From Cichorium intybus (lineage: Eukaryota > Streptophyta > Magnoliopsida > Asterales > Asteraceae), in contig CM042009.1 of the NCBI GenBank assembly GCA_023525715.1, forward strand, positions 124,134,819 through 124,198,818: 64,000 nucleotides of DNA, in the 5' to 3' direction. Below, piece after piece: positions 34,470 through 47,796 of this stretch (position 1 is its first letter; each line of letters begins with the position of its first letter). The notes under the pieces are model-generated. The model did not search any database, was not told the DNA's origin, and saw only the letters and a list, made by a program, of their open reading frames with translations. The translations under genes and the position numbers were made by a program.

Positions 34470-35465
34470 TTATGAAAGACAATAAGTTATATAAGGATAT
34501 AACTCTTCATGAATAATGAATAATGTAGTAAAGTATAAGTGTTGGCACATAGCCTTAAAAAGGTATATAAAGCGATATAGATGAAAAAGTAAAGTATTGG
34601 GAGACATAACTCCCCATAAATAATGAGTAATATGGTAAAGTATATGTGTTGTCATATAGTCTTAAAAGTAATATGGATGATATAGATGAAGAAGTAAGGT
34701 ATTGGGAGACATAATTCTCCATAAATAATGAGTAATGTGGGAAAGTATATATGTTGGCCTATAACATTAAAAATGTAGTAAAAGTGATGTAGATGAAGAA
34801 GTAAAGTATTAGGAGACATAATTCCAATTACAAAATGAGATGTAATGAATTAGTGTAATTAAGAACGTAACTCCTCAGGTAAGGGTATAAAGAAATAAAG
34901 TGATTGTATTGATTGTTTATGTATACATATATACATATATATCTTAAAGTATTTGGCATATAATGTAGAACATGAAGATAGTATATGCATGCAAAGAATG
35001 AATGAAAGTTGGGTGGAATGTATTAACATGTAATACAATAGTTATGAGATTAACGTATTAAAGGTGAATTGTGTAAATAGTATGTATAGACTATTTATGT
35101 AATTGCAGCGCTACGAGTTATGAAAGTTGAGTCCGTTAGCTAAAAAAGAAAGTAAAAGTAATGTAGTTCGAACCAGGATCTTACCCGTGAGAAGGGGGAT
35201 CGATCCGAATCTTACCCGTTTGAAGGGGGATTAACTAGGACTCTACCCGTTTGAAGGGGGTCAGTAAACACTACTGGGATGCTATTTACCTTCGCGAAGT
35301 AGTTGTTTTTAGCATGCCCTTATGGTTAGATTTATTCTATACCATGAAGGGAGATGAAACTAGTATGTCCTTATGGTTGGTTGTTCTATGCCATGAAGGG
35401 AGATGATATTAGCACGCCCTTAAGGATAGATATGTTCTATTCCATGAAGGGAGAGGGAACTGAGC
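34470..35465. repeat. Three sets of short tandem repeats inside the solo LTR
   Basis: (a) 34480-34830: ~115-bp units, each with gggagacataa, ataaatgag-like and tatgttg phrases. (b) 35170-35262: three ~37-bp units with tcttacccgtttgaaggggg. (c) 35310-35460: three ~62-bp units with cccttatggt and ccatgaagggagatga. All are imperfect. Confidence 0.7.
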
Positions 35466-36290
35466 ACACATTAATGGGTAGATTGGTTTCATTCTGAGGA
35501 GTGAAAAGAATATGGGGTTGTCTATATATAAACAGGAATCAAAAGAATCTCATGATTCATAATGGTTTAAGTTTATTTATATATGTGATGATACTCAGTT
35601 ATATGAGTTGTGTTGTATGTGTGAAAATATATGCCTGTTTAAAGAAGTCAATCATGTGAGTTAAGAGACAATGTATGATGTACAAGTATATAAATGTTAT
35701 CTATATGTGAAAGTTATGATTATAAGTAGTTACAGAAACAATATAAAGATTAAAGGAGTAAGAGTTACTTACGTAGTATATGTGGCAAAGATTATGTATT
35801 CAATCAGTATATAAGGAGTCAATGATGTGTATGTTTTGTTGACAAGTAAAGTATGATATACAATACGTATGATTATTGTAAAATGGATTCTTAGTAGAAG
35901 CAAGGTTGTAGAGTTATTTTCCACATCCTGGTGTGTAAAGGAGAGAGTAATTGAAGATAAGTAAATGTTAATATGTTAATGAGGTATTACAAGTAAACGG
36001 TATTCAAATGAGTATTTGTATAAATATATTACAAGTCTAAACTCATGTAACTCACAAGACTTTATAGTCTTATGTATATATGTTTATGTTGTGTATTTCA
36101 GGTATACAAGGATTAAAGAAAATGAAGTAGAGTGAAGTAACTTTAGAATATAATGTGTTTGTATTTAATTATTATGTTATGTATGAGTTCTGATTCACTG
36201 TTATGGTTGTATTGATATTCAGTTTGTGATTATCCGGATTTTTATTACATGTGATAATGTTTTTTTTTAAATCACAGGTGTCACAGCTAG

Positions 36291-37239
36291 TCTCCAATCT
36301 CTTGTCGATATTGATGCGGTCCTCCTTAAGTTTTAACATTTCAGCATTTTCCTTAGAGAATTCCACCGACCTCCAATCCCGAATGGCCTTTTTAATGGCT
36401 TTTAGTTTATTTAAAAGCCTCGAGTCGTGGTTACCAAATCCAATGAAGTCGCGACATGCCTTGCTAATCACCTCATCGAACCCTTGTCTCACCATCCACG
36501 AGTTGAACAGTTTGAATGGAGTAGCACCAAAATTCACATCTGAATGCGATAATAAGATGGGGCAATGGTCTGATTTCTCACGGGGCAAAACCGTGACAGA
36601 GAGATGTGGGAGCAGATTGTAGAAATCAGAGCAAATCAAGAAGCGATCAAGTTTGCTCAGTTTTGCACCTACACGCTGAAAATATGTGAAACAGAAACCT
36701 CCCATTTTAAGTTCTTTCAACCCCGCTGCCTCAATGAAATTGTTGAAATGATTAGCGCTAGACTGACAGAACGTGGAATTAATACGTTCTTCAGCAGCTC
36801 TCACCACATTAAAATCACCAAAGAAAATCCAACAAGCCGACCGCGAATTTTTAATTCGCAACAGATCCTCCCATAATTTGTGTGTCTCAGATGGGGATTG
36901 TGGGCCATAGACATTTACAATCGCAAAAGGCCTAGAAAATAACGAACAAAAGCCAAAAATAATCAAAAAGGAGCTTGATTTTATCACCTCAGAAGATTTG
37001 AAAACGCTTTTGTCCCAAATAGAAATTAAGCCCCCAGATATGCCATTAGCATTCATAAACTCATAATCAAAGTTGACGTCTCCCCAAAAATCTTTTATCA
37101 ACTCCCGACTGACCGGATCCTCGAGTTGCGATTCTTGAATACCGATAAATGAGAATTTGTGCAGTCGCCTCAAAGACAAAATCCAATCCCGCTTACGTGA
37201 GTCACCAAGACCGCGAATGTTTATAGACATAAAATTCAT
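36291..37239 (-). pseudogene. LINE ORF2, endonuclease part
   Basis: Starts MNFMSINIRGLGDSRKR at 37239. The ATGA overlap gives ORF2's ATG (37239-37237) and ORF1's TGA (37238-37236). Apurinic-type endonuclease motifs are NIRGLG, the FIGIQES region, GDFNVVRAAEER, SKLDRFLIC and SDHCPILLSH, which hold the metal- and phosphate-binding Asn, Glu, Asp and His residues. It makes the first nick at the target. The frame is intact up to the solo-LTR insertion, then resumes at 24377. Confidence 0.9.
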
Positions 37240-39088
37240 CGAGTAACGTTTTGAACACCTGTCTCACCCATGGCATCAATGAGGATATCATTATCCACAT
37301 CGATGTCGAAGCCAATCACCCTTCCAATTCTCACAGTACGCACAATCTCGGGGGTAGCATCAACATCCGGGTTCAGATGGGGTGTTGCTGTGGCGGAATT
37401 AGCGGGTGAATTATTAAGGTTGAGTTCTGGTTCAGGCAACATCGGCTTGTCGACATTAAAAGTTGGGGGAGGAGGTATAGATCTGATACACTGCTCATTA
37501 GCTCTGATTTTCCTTCTTTTAGAAAAGGAACCCGTAAAATTAAGCTCCGGCCCCATAGCATCCATACAACCCATCGAGGCTTCGTTATTTGCTGACATCT
37601 GGCCCATTATAATAACACCATTTGGGCCCACAGGAGACGATACCGCACCATTTTGGATAAAAGCCCCAAAGCAACCATTAGGGACCAGATTTTTTAATTC
37701 CCCAAAAGAGATATTATCCGATTTATTCAAATTGTCGATATTATTATCATTTACTTTATCGCTATCGAAATTCCCACCTAATGATAATTCCGCAAGGGGC
37801 TGATGTGGCTCCCCATGATAATTATCATTCTTTCCATGCACATCATTAATGACGGGATCCGAATCGTCATTCACCCTTTCCGTCTCCTGCTCCGACTGCC
37901 CATCTCCGGCACCGGTGTTGTCCCGCAGAAAGGAATCCTCCACCTTATCAATGTCATCGGCAATAATCTCACCTTCTTCAACCTCATCTGAGCTATCTTC
38001 TTGCATCATGGTATCAGAGATACCATTGGAGTCCTCATCACTATAATTGTCGTGGTCAAATTGCTCGTCATCTGTCACTTGCTCAGATGAATTCAGGGGG
38101 AACCAACCATCTTCGTATTCCACGACACTGATGTTCATCAAGTGGCCGTCAAACTCAATTAGAACATCATCGCCAATCCTTTTATGAGAGTCCGTAAGAA
38201 CACATATTCTCCCATGCGAGAGATCCCTTGCGTTGGTAGAAGCTTCAAACGGGATTAAGATACTACCGAATTTGCCAGCAATACGATCGAAATTTCTTCT
38301 AGCCCACAACTTAATCGGAAGCCCCAGGATTTTCAGCCAAGCAACGCGCTCAAAGTGGTATTGAGCTTGATTTGCTCTAGAGAACTTCGTGAACCAGTCG
38401 TCCTTGATGCTCATGAAGGAGTTTGCGTCGTTGCCTGATCTGAATCTTAGACAGACTTTAAGACCACCGACATACTTCATGGTGAAAGGTTCTTCATCTC
38501 CAAGCGTAGTTCCAGGGCTCAAGTAATGGAGATGCTCCATGCTGATTGCCGCACCCAAATACGTCAATTCATTATCAATCCATTCAGCCATAGCCGTTTT
38601 CGAGAGGAGGGAAATTGGGGTCGATGTCGGAGGAGGAGGAGGGGGGTATATCACTTCTGGCTACAACAGAGGCAAAGGTCCTGGTATCACGTGCATTCCA
38701 TCCTTTTCCCGATGTGTTCTTGTCATTTGTTGGGGGCATTTCTAAGGTGCATTTCTCCATTAATCAATTTCTTTTTCCGATAAAATTTCGCCACATTCAC
38801 CTGGAGATTTCTGCCTGCAAATGAAATATTCTGCAAAGACGCTTCAAGGTCCCTCCTATTTCTCTCCGTCTTGAACCTAATGAACGCGAAGTTTCGTTTA
38901 TTGTCAACTTTCTTTTGGACAATATAAACGTCCGATATCTCGCCAAACTTTCTGAATAACTTCCACAAATCACCTTTGTTAACCCTCGCCGGAAAGTTAG
39001 AGACAAACATGGTGGTGACATCCGAGTGTTCCGGTGGTCTTCTTCGCCTTCTATAGACGTGCGTCCATTCATCTCCCGTTTTCGCCAT
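37236..39088 (-). pseudogene. LINE ORF1, RRM plus DUF4283-like RNA-binding protein
   Basis: Starts MAKTGDEWTHVYRRRRRPPE at 39088. An RRM follows, with MFVSNFPARV (RNP2-like) and RNFAFIRFK (RNP1-like). Near 38,650-38,720 the frame shifts. The second part (MAEWIDNELTYLGAAI...) has WLKILGLPIKLWARRNFDRI, typical of plant LINE ORF1 DUF4283/zinc-finger-like regions, then a long acidic, low-complexity linker and a C-terminal region ending in VQNVTR at a TGA. ORF1 protein would bind LINE RNA in the RNP. The second frame is open for ~470 codons, so the copy is only moderately old. Confidence 0.85.
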
Positions 39089-39118
39089 GAGACGTTGTAG
39101 TATATACTATGCGTCCTT

Positions 39119-39190
39119 ACAACATATTTGTTAACTATTATTATTACGATTCGCACAACATATTGTTTTTAACTATTATTATTATGATTC
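39119..39190. repeat. ~36-bp direct repeat at the LINE target site
   Basis: Acaacatatttgttaactatt...attcgc is followed by a second copy acaacatattgtttttaac...attcc. The LINE's 15-bp target duplication overlaps the first copy. Confidence 0.7.
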
Positions 39191-39780
39191 CATTTGTTGT
39201 TGATGTATGTTTTATTGTAATTGTTTAAACAAATTAAAAGCATTAAAATCGACTTTATAAATTAAATTCGTTATTTGGTAAAAGCTTGATAAATTCTAGT
39301 GATTTTGGATCATTTTTAATTTCAAAATTGGTTAAAAGAAATATTGAAATATTTAAAACTAGTTCTAAAAAAAATCATGTAGAAGAATATTTTTATATAA
39401 ACCTAACATATTCATAAAATATATGATTTTATAGAATAGGGGATTATACTAATGTTATAATTATTGAAGCAACTTTTCGTACAATTTTGGAAATGGTGGG
39501 ACTTAGCCATATTACCATCCCAAAATGAACTTTTGATCATGGTCTAACCTATGTGAAAGTCATATATTTTAAAATGGACGATATAATCGTCGTCCTGGTC
39601 AGGCCTAAACACATGCAATAATGGGACTACAGATGGCATTTCAGAGATTAGCTTTATCCAAGATGTGGGTATGTAATGAAATAAAAAATAGTTAAAGAAA
39701 CCAATTTTGCAACAAAAACAATATTTAACTTTTTAAAGCCCAATAATGGATCAGATTAAATAGTTAATATCAATTAGTAC
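39191..39780. other. Intergenic DNA without recognised features
   Basis: AT-rich; no gene or repeat family recognised. Confidence 0.5.
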
Positions 39781-39917
39781 AAACCTTATGGTCCAGCGGT
39801 AAAGGTGTATGTCCGGCCTCTTTGAGGTCCTAGGTTCAAAACCCACTAGAGGATTAGGTGAATTAGGTTAGAAGGAGATTTAAAGTAGGTGTGTAATATT
39901 TGTCGGTTAAAAAAAAC
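39781..39917 (+). mobile_element. tRNA-derived SINE, full length
   Basis: 137 bp. The tRNA-like head contains ttatggtccagcggtaaagg (A-box region) and ggttcaaaaccc (B-box-like), followed by a ~75-bp body and the 3' end taatatttgtcggtt plus A8. Only a 6-bp tagtac match flanks it, so the TSD is weak. Same family type as 12661-12800. Confidence 0.75.
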
Positions 39918-40391
39918 TAGTACCACTATAAAGTGTTTTTGAAATCATACACTAAAAGCATAGGACCTTTAATATAGGATATAACAATCAAGATATATTT
40001 TTAGAGTAAATTACAGTTTTGGTCCCTATGGTTGACAGTTTATTACAGTAACAGTCGTCCTTTTGAAATCCCACATTCTTGGTCCCTGTGGTGAGCAATT
40101 GTTTACAGTTTTGGTCCCTGTGGTGCCCTTATCCACATGAAAAGACTAAACTGCCCTTTCCAATATCTTTTTTCTTTTTTTTTAATTTATTATAATTTAA
40201 GAAATTTTTTAAAAAAAATTACCCCAATAACATGCTAAAATCAGGCCTACTCCGCTCTCTCCCTTAACGTGAACATAACCCTAATCCGTCCGCCACCATC
40301 ACAATAAACGTTTTGAGGCTCCAAAGCAAAGAAATTTCAGCCAGTTATGATTGTTACGTACAATTGAATAAGATTAAGGGTAATGGAAAAC

Positions 40392-40677
40392 GGATTATCA
40401 CCTTGAGGAGGTCACATGCGTCGGTCGACAAACTCACTCTAGCATTGATTATGGGTCTCACGATGGTTCTAGTGCTGGTTCAGAACCTGATGTGGGTGGT
40501 TTTGTCAAAGCATCAGCTTCTTCCGTCGGAAACGAGTTGGAACTGCTGTCACAAAGTGGCGATAATTCGAAAGGCAAGAGACATAAGATCTCAACGGGTT
40601 GTGAACATAAGGAAGATGATGATGCGGCAATCCTGGATCAGTTTATGCCAATGAAACGTTATCAATCCGAATCATAA
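40392..40677 (+). pseudogene. Gene-like fragment inside the TIR element
   Basis: An open frame ending in TAA (40675-40677) encodes ~94 residues with ordinary protein-like composition: THSSIDYGSHDGSSAGSEPD, then KASASSVGNELELLSQSGD, KGKRHKISTG and ILDQFMPMKRYQSES. It is Ser/Asp-rich and looks like the C-terminal part of a nuclear or regulatory protein, but I do not recognise it. No start codon in a good context. Probably captured host sequence. Confidence 0.4.
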
Positions 40678-41179
40678 GACGGGAAAGAAAAAGATGATGA
40701 TACCAAGCCGGCGGCCGGTGATGCCTTCGTTTTATTGTAGAATCAAGCCGGCGGCCGGTGGTGCCTTTTCTTTCTTGCCGGATTCAGATGAAAACTAAAC
40801 CGACAAAAAAAGAAGATGCATTCGTTTTATTGTAGAAAAACTTTGAGTCTAAACTGCAGAATGAAAAGGAAGAAAGAAACGAGCAAATTAAAAAATCAAA
40901 TTAACGCAGCTGGCTCACAAGCTTTTTCCAGGAACATTTGGGTACTCGGACTCAATCCCTTGTGCTATTTGCGTGTTGATGGAAGAAAGGGAAAGTTCAG
41001 TGGTGGACCCTTACTGTTACATGGAACTATTTGAGATACACATTCCAATTTCTAATTCGATGTCTGTGATTTACAAACAGATCCAATTTATCGAAGACTA
41101 AGACTGTTTTTTTTGCTCGCCGATTTGCATTCTTGTTTGATGGTCGTCGCCTTTGAGCAGAACAGACTCCAGACGAGAC

Positions 41180-41183
<4 letters not shown>

Positions 41184-41230
<47 letters not shown>
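41184..41230. repeat. (GA)n microsatellite
   Basis: gagacgagacgagaga followed by about 20 GA units inside the TIR element. Confidence 0.9.
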
Positions 41231-41234
<4 letters not shown>

Positions 41235-41698
41235 GTAGGGGTGGGGTGGCGTGGGGTGGGGGTTTTAAGATATTTTTTATTTTTTTTATTACCAAAATAA
41301 TAATATCTCAAAAGAAAAAATAAAAATAAATTAAAAAGGGTATATTGGTCTTTTCACCTGGCCAAGGGACCAAAAAGTACAAGATTTTGGCCACCATAGG
41401 GACCATGAACGTGAAAAACCATAACGATGACCAAAAGTGTAATTTTGGGACAACTACAAGGACCAAAATTGTAATTTACTCTATATTTTTATATGTACCA
41501 ACATGAACTAATATTGATAGTTCCTAGATAGTCTAACTTGGTTAAAGAGTTGTTAAACTTTTCTTCATTCTTATTTACAAAAATCAAACTGTAAGAGAAA
41601 CGAGGAGAAGCAGCTACTAAAACCAAGTTGGGAGGGAGGATTTAGGATTATAGTTATGTTTCTTATTTTATTATTGGTCATAATCCCACATTAGATAC

Positions 41699-42960
<1,262 letters not shown>

Positions 42961-43053
<93 letters not shown>
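42961..43053. repeat. (TA)n microsatellite between E1 and E2
   Basis: About 46 AT units directly joining the two TIR elements. Confidence 0.95.
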
Positions 43054-43055
<2 letters not shown>

Positions 43056-44397
43056 TAAATTTGTCAAAAAGTCCTTATATTTTGAGTCTATTTAGGAAAA
43101 AGTCATCCCTGGATTTTCTTTTGTGATTTAATCCTCTAAACCTTCAAAAATTTGTGAAAAAATCCCTTTTCACCTGATTTAGCAGATCAATGGTTAATTC
43201 ACAAATAAAATTATTTTACAGGGATTTTTTCGCAAATAAAATGACTTTTTGTTCATTTTTGTAAGTGATATAACTTTTACATACTATGTCCAAATTCTAC
43301 AAACTTTATATTCTTAGAAACGTGGTAATTAGTACTACAACTTTGTTTTACAAACTTTTGTTTGAATATGTTAACATCTTTTGCTACAATCCCTTAAACG
43401 TGAGCACAAACCATTTATGACACTTTTTCGTTATTTTCAAACATTCATATCTCCTTCGTTATAACTCCAAACATGGCCTTTTGATATGGCCTTTTTATAA
43501 CACTTATTTTCTATAAACATTACTTGAAATATATGTATAGCAAAAGATAAGAAAAAGAATCAAGTGGAATGGATGTGTATATCAAAAGTGAAGATATGAA
43601 GTTATTAAGATCTAAAGCTATGTTTATAGTTATATGTCTCAAAATTCCACAAGTTCATCTGAGGCCATGTTTGAAGATGAATAAATCAACATCTGAAGCT
43701 ATTAAGAAAAAAAACTTACTATATGAAAGCTTTTGTATATATTCCAAATAGTACAAAGGAAAAATAATCAATTCAAATGGATCTGTATAGCAAAAGATAT
43801 GCTCATATGAAAATAAGTGCTGAAACACATGGAATGTTGAATTATTATGGATACGATTAGGGGTGGCAATACTCGACACGACCCGCGACACGACACGAAC
43901 CCGACATGAAAATAAACGGGTTTGGGTTGAGATTTTTGACCCGCCAACCCGTCAACCTGCCAACCCGCCAATTATACGGGCCGTGTTCGGGTCATCAGTT
44001 GGGTTTGCGGGTTGACCCGCCAACCCGTATATATTTATTTATTAATTTTCATTTTTTTATCTACAATAAAATATTAAAAAGAAATTGCTAAATAAGTTTG
44101 CCCTAATCACGTTTGACTGTTTGAGTTTAAGAGACAGAGACAGAGAGACTGCGTCTTCGTCCCTTCCAGTGTTCCACCCTTCGTCCATTCCACGGTTCCA
44201 CCGCCACGATGCCACCTCGTCTTCACTCTTCACCCGCTTCACACCGCCACGACGACCCACCTCCTCCCTACGTCCACAGGCAACATCGCCGACAGACCTC
44301 CACACTCCACAGTATCGCCCCACGTCAACTGTCATCGCCGGTCTCTGCATGTCCTCCCGATGTGACCCCGCCAACTGCTCCGATAACTCTCCCGACT

Positions 44398-47300
44398 TGT
44401 GACAACCGTCAAAAATAGATCAACAAAAGTCAACGAAAGTCAACAAAGTCAACTGAGGCGTACATTGGGCCAACATGTCGTAATGTAAGTTTCATAACCT
44501 TAGTATTATACAACTGAATATTATAATACTACACGCACTAGTTGAAAACAGTTATCGAATGAGCACTATAAATACGTAAAATAAATTACAGCAGCGTAGA
44601 AATTCGATAAACACACAAATATTATTTTGATATAAATAATATTCATAACACGATGTATTTGTGAATACGAACCCGTAGATATATAGAACGTCGAAAACGG
44701 AGTTCGTATGTGAAAGATACAACGATTAAACCGCTGTGAACGGATAAATGTACACAGGGTTTGGACGGAAAATACAAAATGTGGTGTCTTAAACATCAAT
44801 TATGAAATAACAATTCATATATTATGGGACGTAATAATATCTAGTATTTAATTTCAAAGCCAAATTCAATTGCCGGTAAAATGCCGAAAATCGCGAAATC
44901 GGAAGAATACTGCGCTTAAACGCGTATTTCAACATCCAACGAGTCACAATTCAATCAAAATAAATGTTTGACAATGTTTTTATACAAAATAATTATTTAG
45001 AACTTTGTTTCGTCAAAAACTCATAAAATTTCACTAAAACGACTTGTGATTTTATAAAAATCACACATTTTATATAAGTAGGATGCTATTTTTATAAAAA
45101 CCAACCCACCCCACCCCACCCCACCCCCCCACACCAATTCGGCAGCCACCTTGGGAGAACCAACACATCAAGATTAAATTTTCTAGGTACTATGCATGAA
45201 TCAAGAGAAAGTAAAGGCTATTAATAAAAAATGGATAAAATCTAACTTTAGATATTATGAGCATATCTTCATCTTGTCAAGGGATACACCAACATCATTC
45301 ACTCTCTTCTCTCTTCCTCTCTCCCTCACTCTCGGCCTCATCTCACCATAACCAACCTCTTGATTCATCAAGCATTGCAACAATCTAAGTGGTAAGTTAC
45401 ACTCCTCTCTTGATTCTAAGACTTTCCATACCAAATTCATCTCTTTTACACACACTAACAACCACCAAAATCCATTGGATATTAGCTTTGTCCAAAGGTC
45501 CTTGAGCTCCAATCTTCATCATCTTCAAGAATCTTGCAAGTCTTCTTGGTAAGTCATGATCATCTAGTAGTTTAAAGTTCTAAATACTTTCATTTACTCT
45601 TTTACACACAAATACTCACGGAGATCCATTGGATAATAGCTTTGTCCAAGAGTCCTCCGAGTCCTAGAACCAAACTCTTCACTCTCCTACCAAGAAACCT
45701 TAAGATCTACCACTCAAAGTGAGTTCATACCCCTCATTTTCACTTTTGTCCAAGTTTTAGGGGGAGAATACAAGTTTTAACTATAAAAATGATGTATTAT
45801 TGTAAAGTTTATGACATAATCTTCACAAATGATATGTTTACATGTTGTATACTTAAAATGCTAAGAGATTCATGTTATTCATCTTGTTACAAAGTGTATG
45901 GCACAAATAAAATGCTTGTGGTAAACTATTATACATTTGTAGTTAAAAGAAACAAGTATTTAGACTTTTACACATATTTGTTACCAAGTAAGGCTATATG
46001 ATTTATGTTATGATAAAATGGACATAAAATGTGATATTCATGTGAGTACTTGACAAAGGATGTAAAAATAAGTGTTTGTTTAAATAGTCAAGTAAACATG
46101 ATGACACAACTTTTGCATCAAAACTATTATATAAGTAAAAAGAATGCTATTACGACGTAACTAGGAATTTTTGTGAATATTTAACACCAAAGTAAATTTG
46201 GGGGTATTATTTACAAAAACTTGAGTTTTCAAAATGAAAAGGGCCATACTATAGTAACAAGCACTAGAAAGACCATTTGGGAAAATCACTATTATTTCCA
46301 ATAAACGACGAGATTTGAAAATGTGTTGCCATCACTTTACTAAAATGATTAATATGAACTCTTCACTATGACTTATTACATGACTCCAAAACTATCTTGA
46401 TATTTACATGTTTAGATGTTTAGATGTAAGAAATGATACATTTCAACTCATTGACATCATTTAGATCTAAATATACCAATACGACGGGAAAACAATTGTA
46501 TAAATTATTAAGGGAATAATTTGTGAAACGAACGATAAAGTACACTAAAAGTTAGAAGAATAATTATATGAATATATAATTATTAAGTTATACAAATTAT
46601 CATGGACATATTTGGTAATTATCAATACAAAACGGTTTTCACTACGCTACAAATAAGGATATGACATTTGCGTTGGGTAACATTGTGAGACATCGCTTCA
46701 CGGTACTAAAAAGAGTACACATTAAATCCTGGATTATAACCTTAATCATGTATGAGCGGGATAGTTGTATATAGATCTATATGGGATTAACAATCCCCAC
46801 CTATGGTTGTTAGCTACAACTACGATCGACGGATCAAGGGTGACAAATGTCTTTCACTATTACGACGCCTGAAGAACGTCGTGCCAGGTCACTAGGTCTT
46901 AGCAAGATTATAATAACTCACAAATTAACAACGAACGTCCTATATTTGGGAAAATATCTTCGAATGGTTTCACTTAAGTGTGAAACAACATGTGACACTT
47001 TTCAAAGATTCAAACAAGAATTTTCACTATTTCACTATGAAACGAATATCGCTATTATATTACGAGAACTTTTCACTATGACACTATGGGTTTTTCACTA
47101 CTACACTATGAGTTTTCACTACTACGCTAAGAAAGTTTACACCATTTCTCTACGGTTTTCATGAAGAAATCACTTGGTTTTATCACTACAAAAATTCTTA
47201 TGAACTCACCAACGTAATGTTGACACTTGTAAAATTACTTGTATTCTCAGGTAACCGTTAAACAAAGACAGGTAAAACCTTTTGGCGAGACGCGAAGACG

Positions 47301-47486
47301 TTTCCGATTAATACTTTTGATATCATGATGTAATTGGATCGAAACAATATTACTAAACTATGTAACTTTCCAATTTTAATGCATGATGGTTGTTATTTAC
47401 TTATGTGTAGTTGTATGCAGTGGTTGTGATACTATGTGTCGTTCCACCCTCCGACGATTCCGCCATCGTGATTTGGGGGTGTGATA
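44398..47486 (+). repeat. 5' LTR of the chromovirus
   Basis: 3089 bp; the end is mutated to gtgtgata. It retains ~150 bp (about 47155-47310) missing from the 3' LTR. A repeated tttcactay(k)ac word occurs at least five times between 46850 and 47130. Confidence 0.93.
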
Positions 47487-47489
47487 GAT

Positions 47490-47501
47490 TGGTATCAGAG
47501 C
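47490..47501 (+). other. Primer-binding site of the chromovirus
   Basis: TGGTATCAGAGC, complementary to the 3' end of initiator tRNA-Met, three bases inside the LTR. Confidence 0.9.
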
Positions 47502-47796
47502 AATTCTCTATAGCGAACTAAGTATATTCTTCCATGTAAGAAATACAACTATAGATACGGTGACTTATACCTCTGCTAAAATTTTAAACATACGATAATA
47601 CTTTTAGAATATAATAATATTCATATAAAAGTATACATATACAAACACAAATAGTATCACAATAACAGAACGTTGGAGTTTAAGTTGAAAATTATGGTTA
47701 GACATAGTATAATATGTTATCAAATCATGGAAAGACGTAGCCTGATCAACTACATTTAACTACGGTTTGACCGACATATAACTAAGTGTGAGTATA

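Larger units (their letters stand above)
24383..36285 (+). mobile_element. Ty3/gypsy solo LTR (~3.45 kb), itself split by Athila-like element 2
   Basis: Starts TGTAACGACC and ends GGTGTCACA, with a perfect 5-bp target duplication gctag (24378-24382, 36286-36290) inside LINE ORF2. Removing element 2 and one TSD leaves ~3453 bp with no internal coding region, so it is a solo LTR left by LTR-LTR recombination. The strand is inferred from the LTR's resemblance to Tekay-type LTRs. Paired cacacg/cgtgtg words lie around 25355-25475. Confidence 0.85.
21829..39117 (-). mobile_element. L1-type LINE, minus strand, split by a solo LTR
   Basis: Flanked by a 15-bp target duplication (tacaacatatttgtt, 21814-21828 and 39118-39132). 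On the minus strand it begins just upstream of the ORF1 ATG (39088). It runs through ORF1 (RRM plus a DUF4283-like region), ORF2 endonuclease, then, after the inserted LTR (24383-36285), reverse transcriptase and a C-terminal zinc-binding region, ending in ...ATATATTTGCCGGTTAAAA. Without the insert it is ~5.4 kb, close to full length for a plant L1. The 5' UTR is very short (~29 bp). Numerous stops and frameshifts show that it is dead. Confidence 0.9.
40003..41482. mobile_element. 1.48 kb TIR element with a captured gene-like segment
   Basis: The terminal inverted repeats agaGTAAATTACAGTTTTGG and its complement (right end ...ccaaaattgtaatttactct) match over ~23 bp. The ggtccct(a/g)tgg phrase recurs further in on both sides. 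Flanked by a perfect 8-bp duplication atattttt (39995-40002, 41483-41490). No transposase. An 8-bp TSD suggests hAT; a Mutator-like origin (9-bp TSD) is not excluded because the flank is T-rich. Confidence 0.75.
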
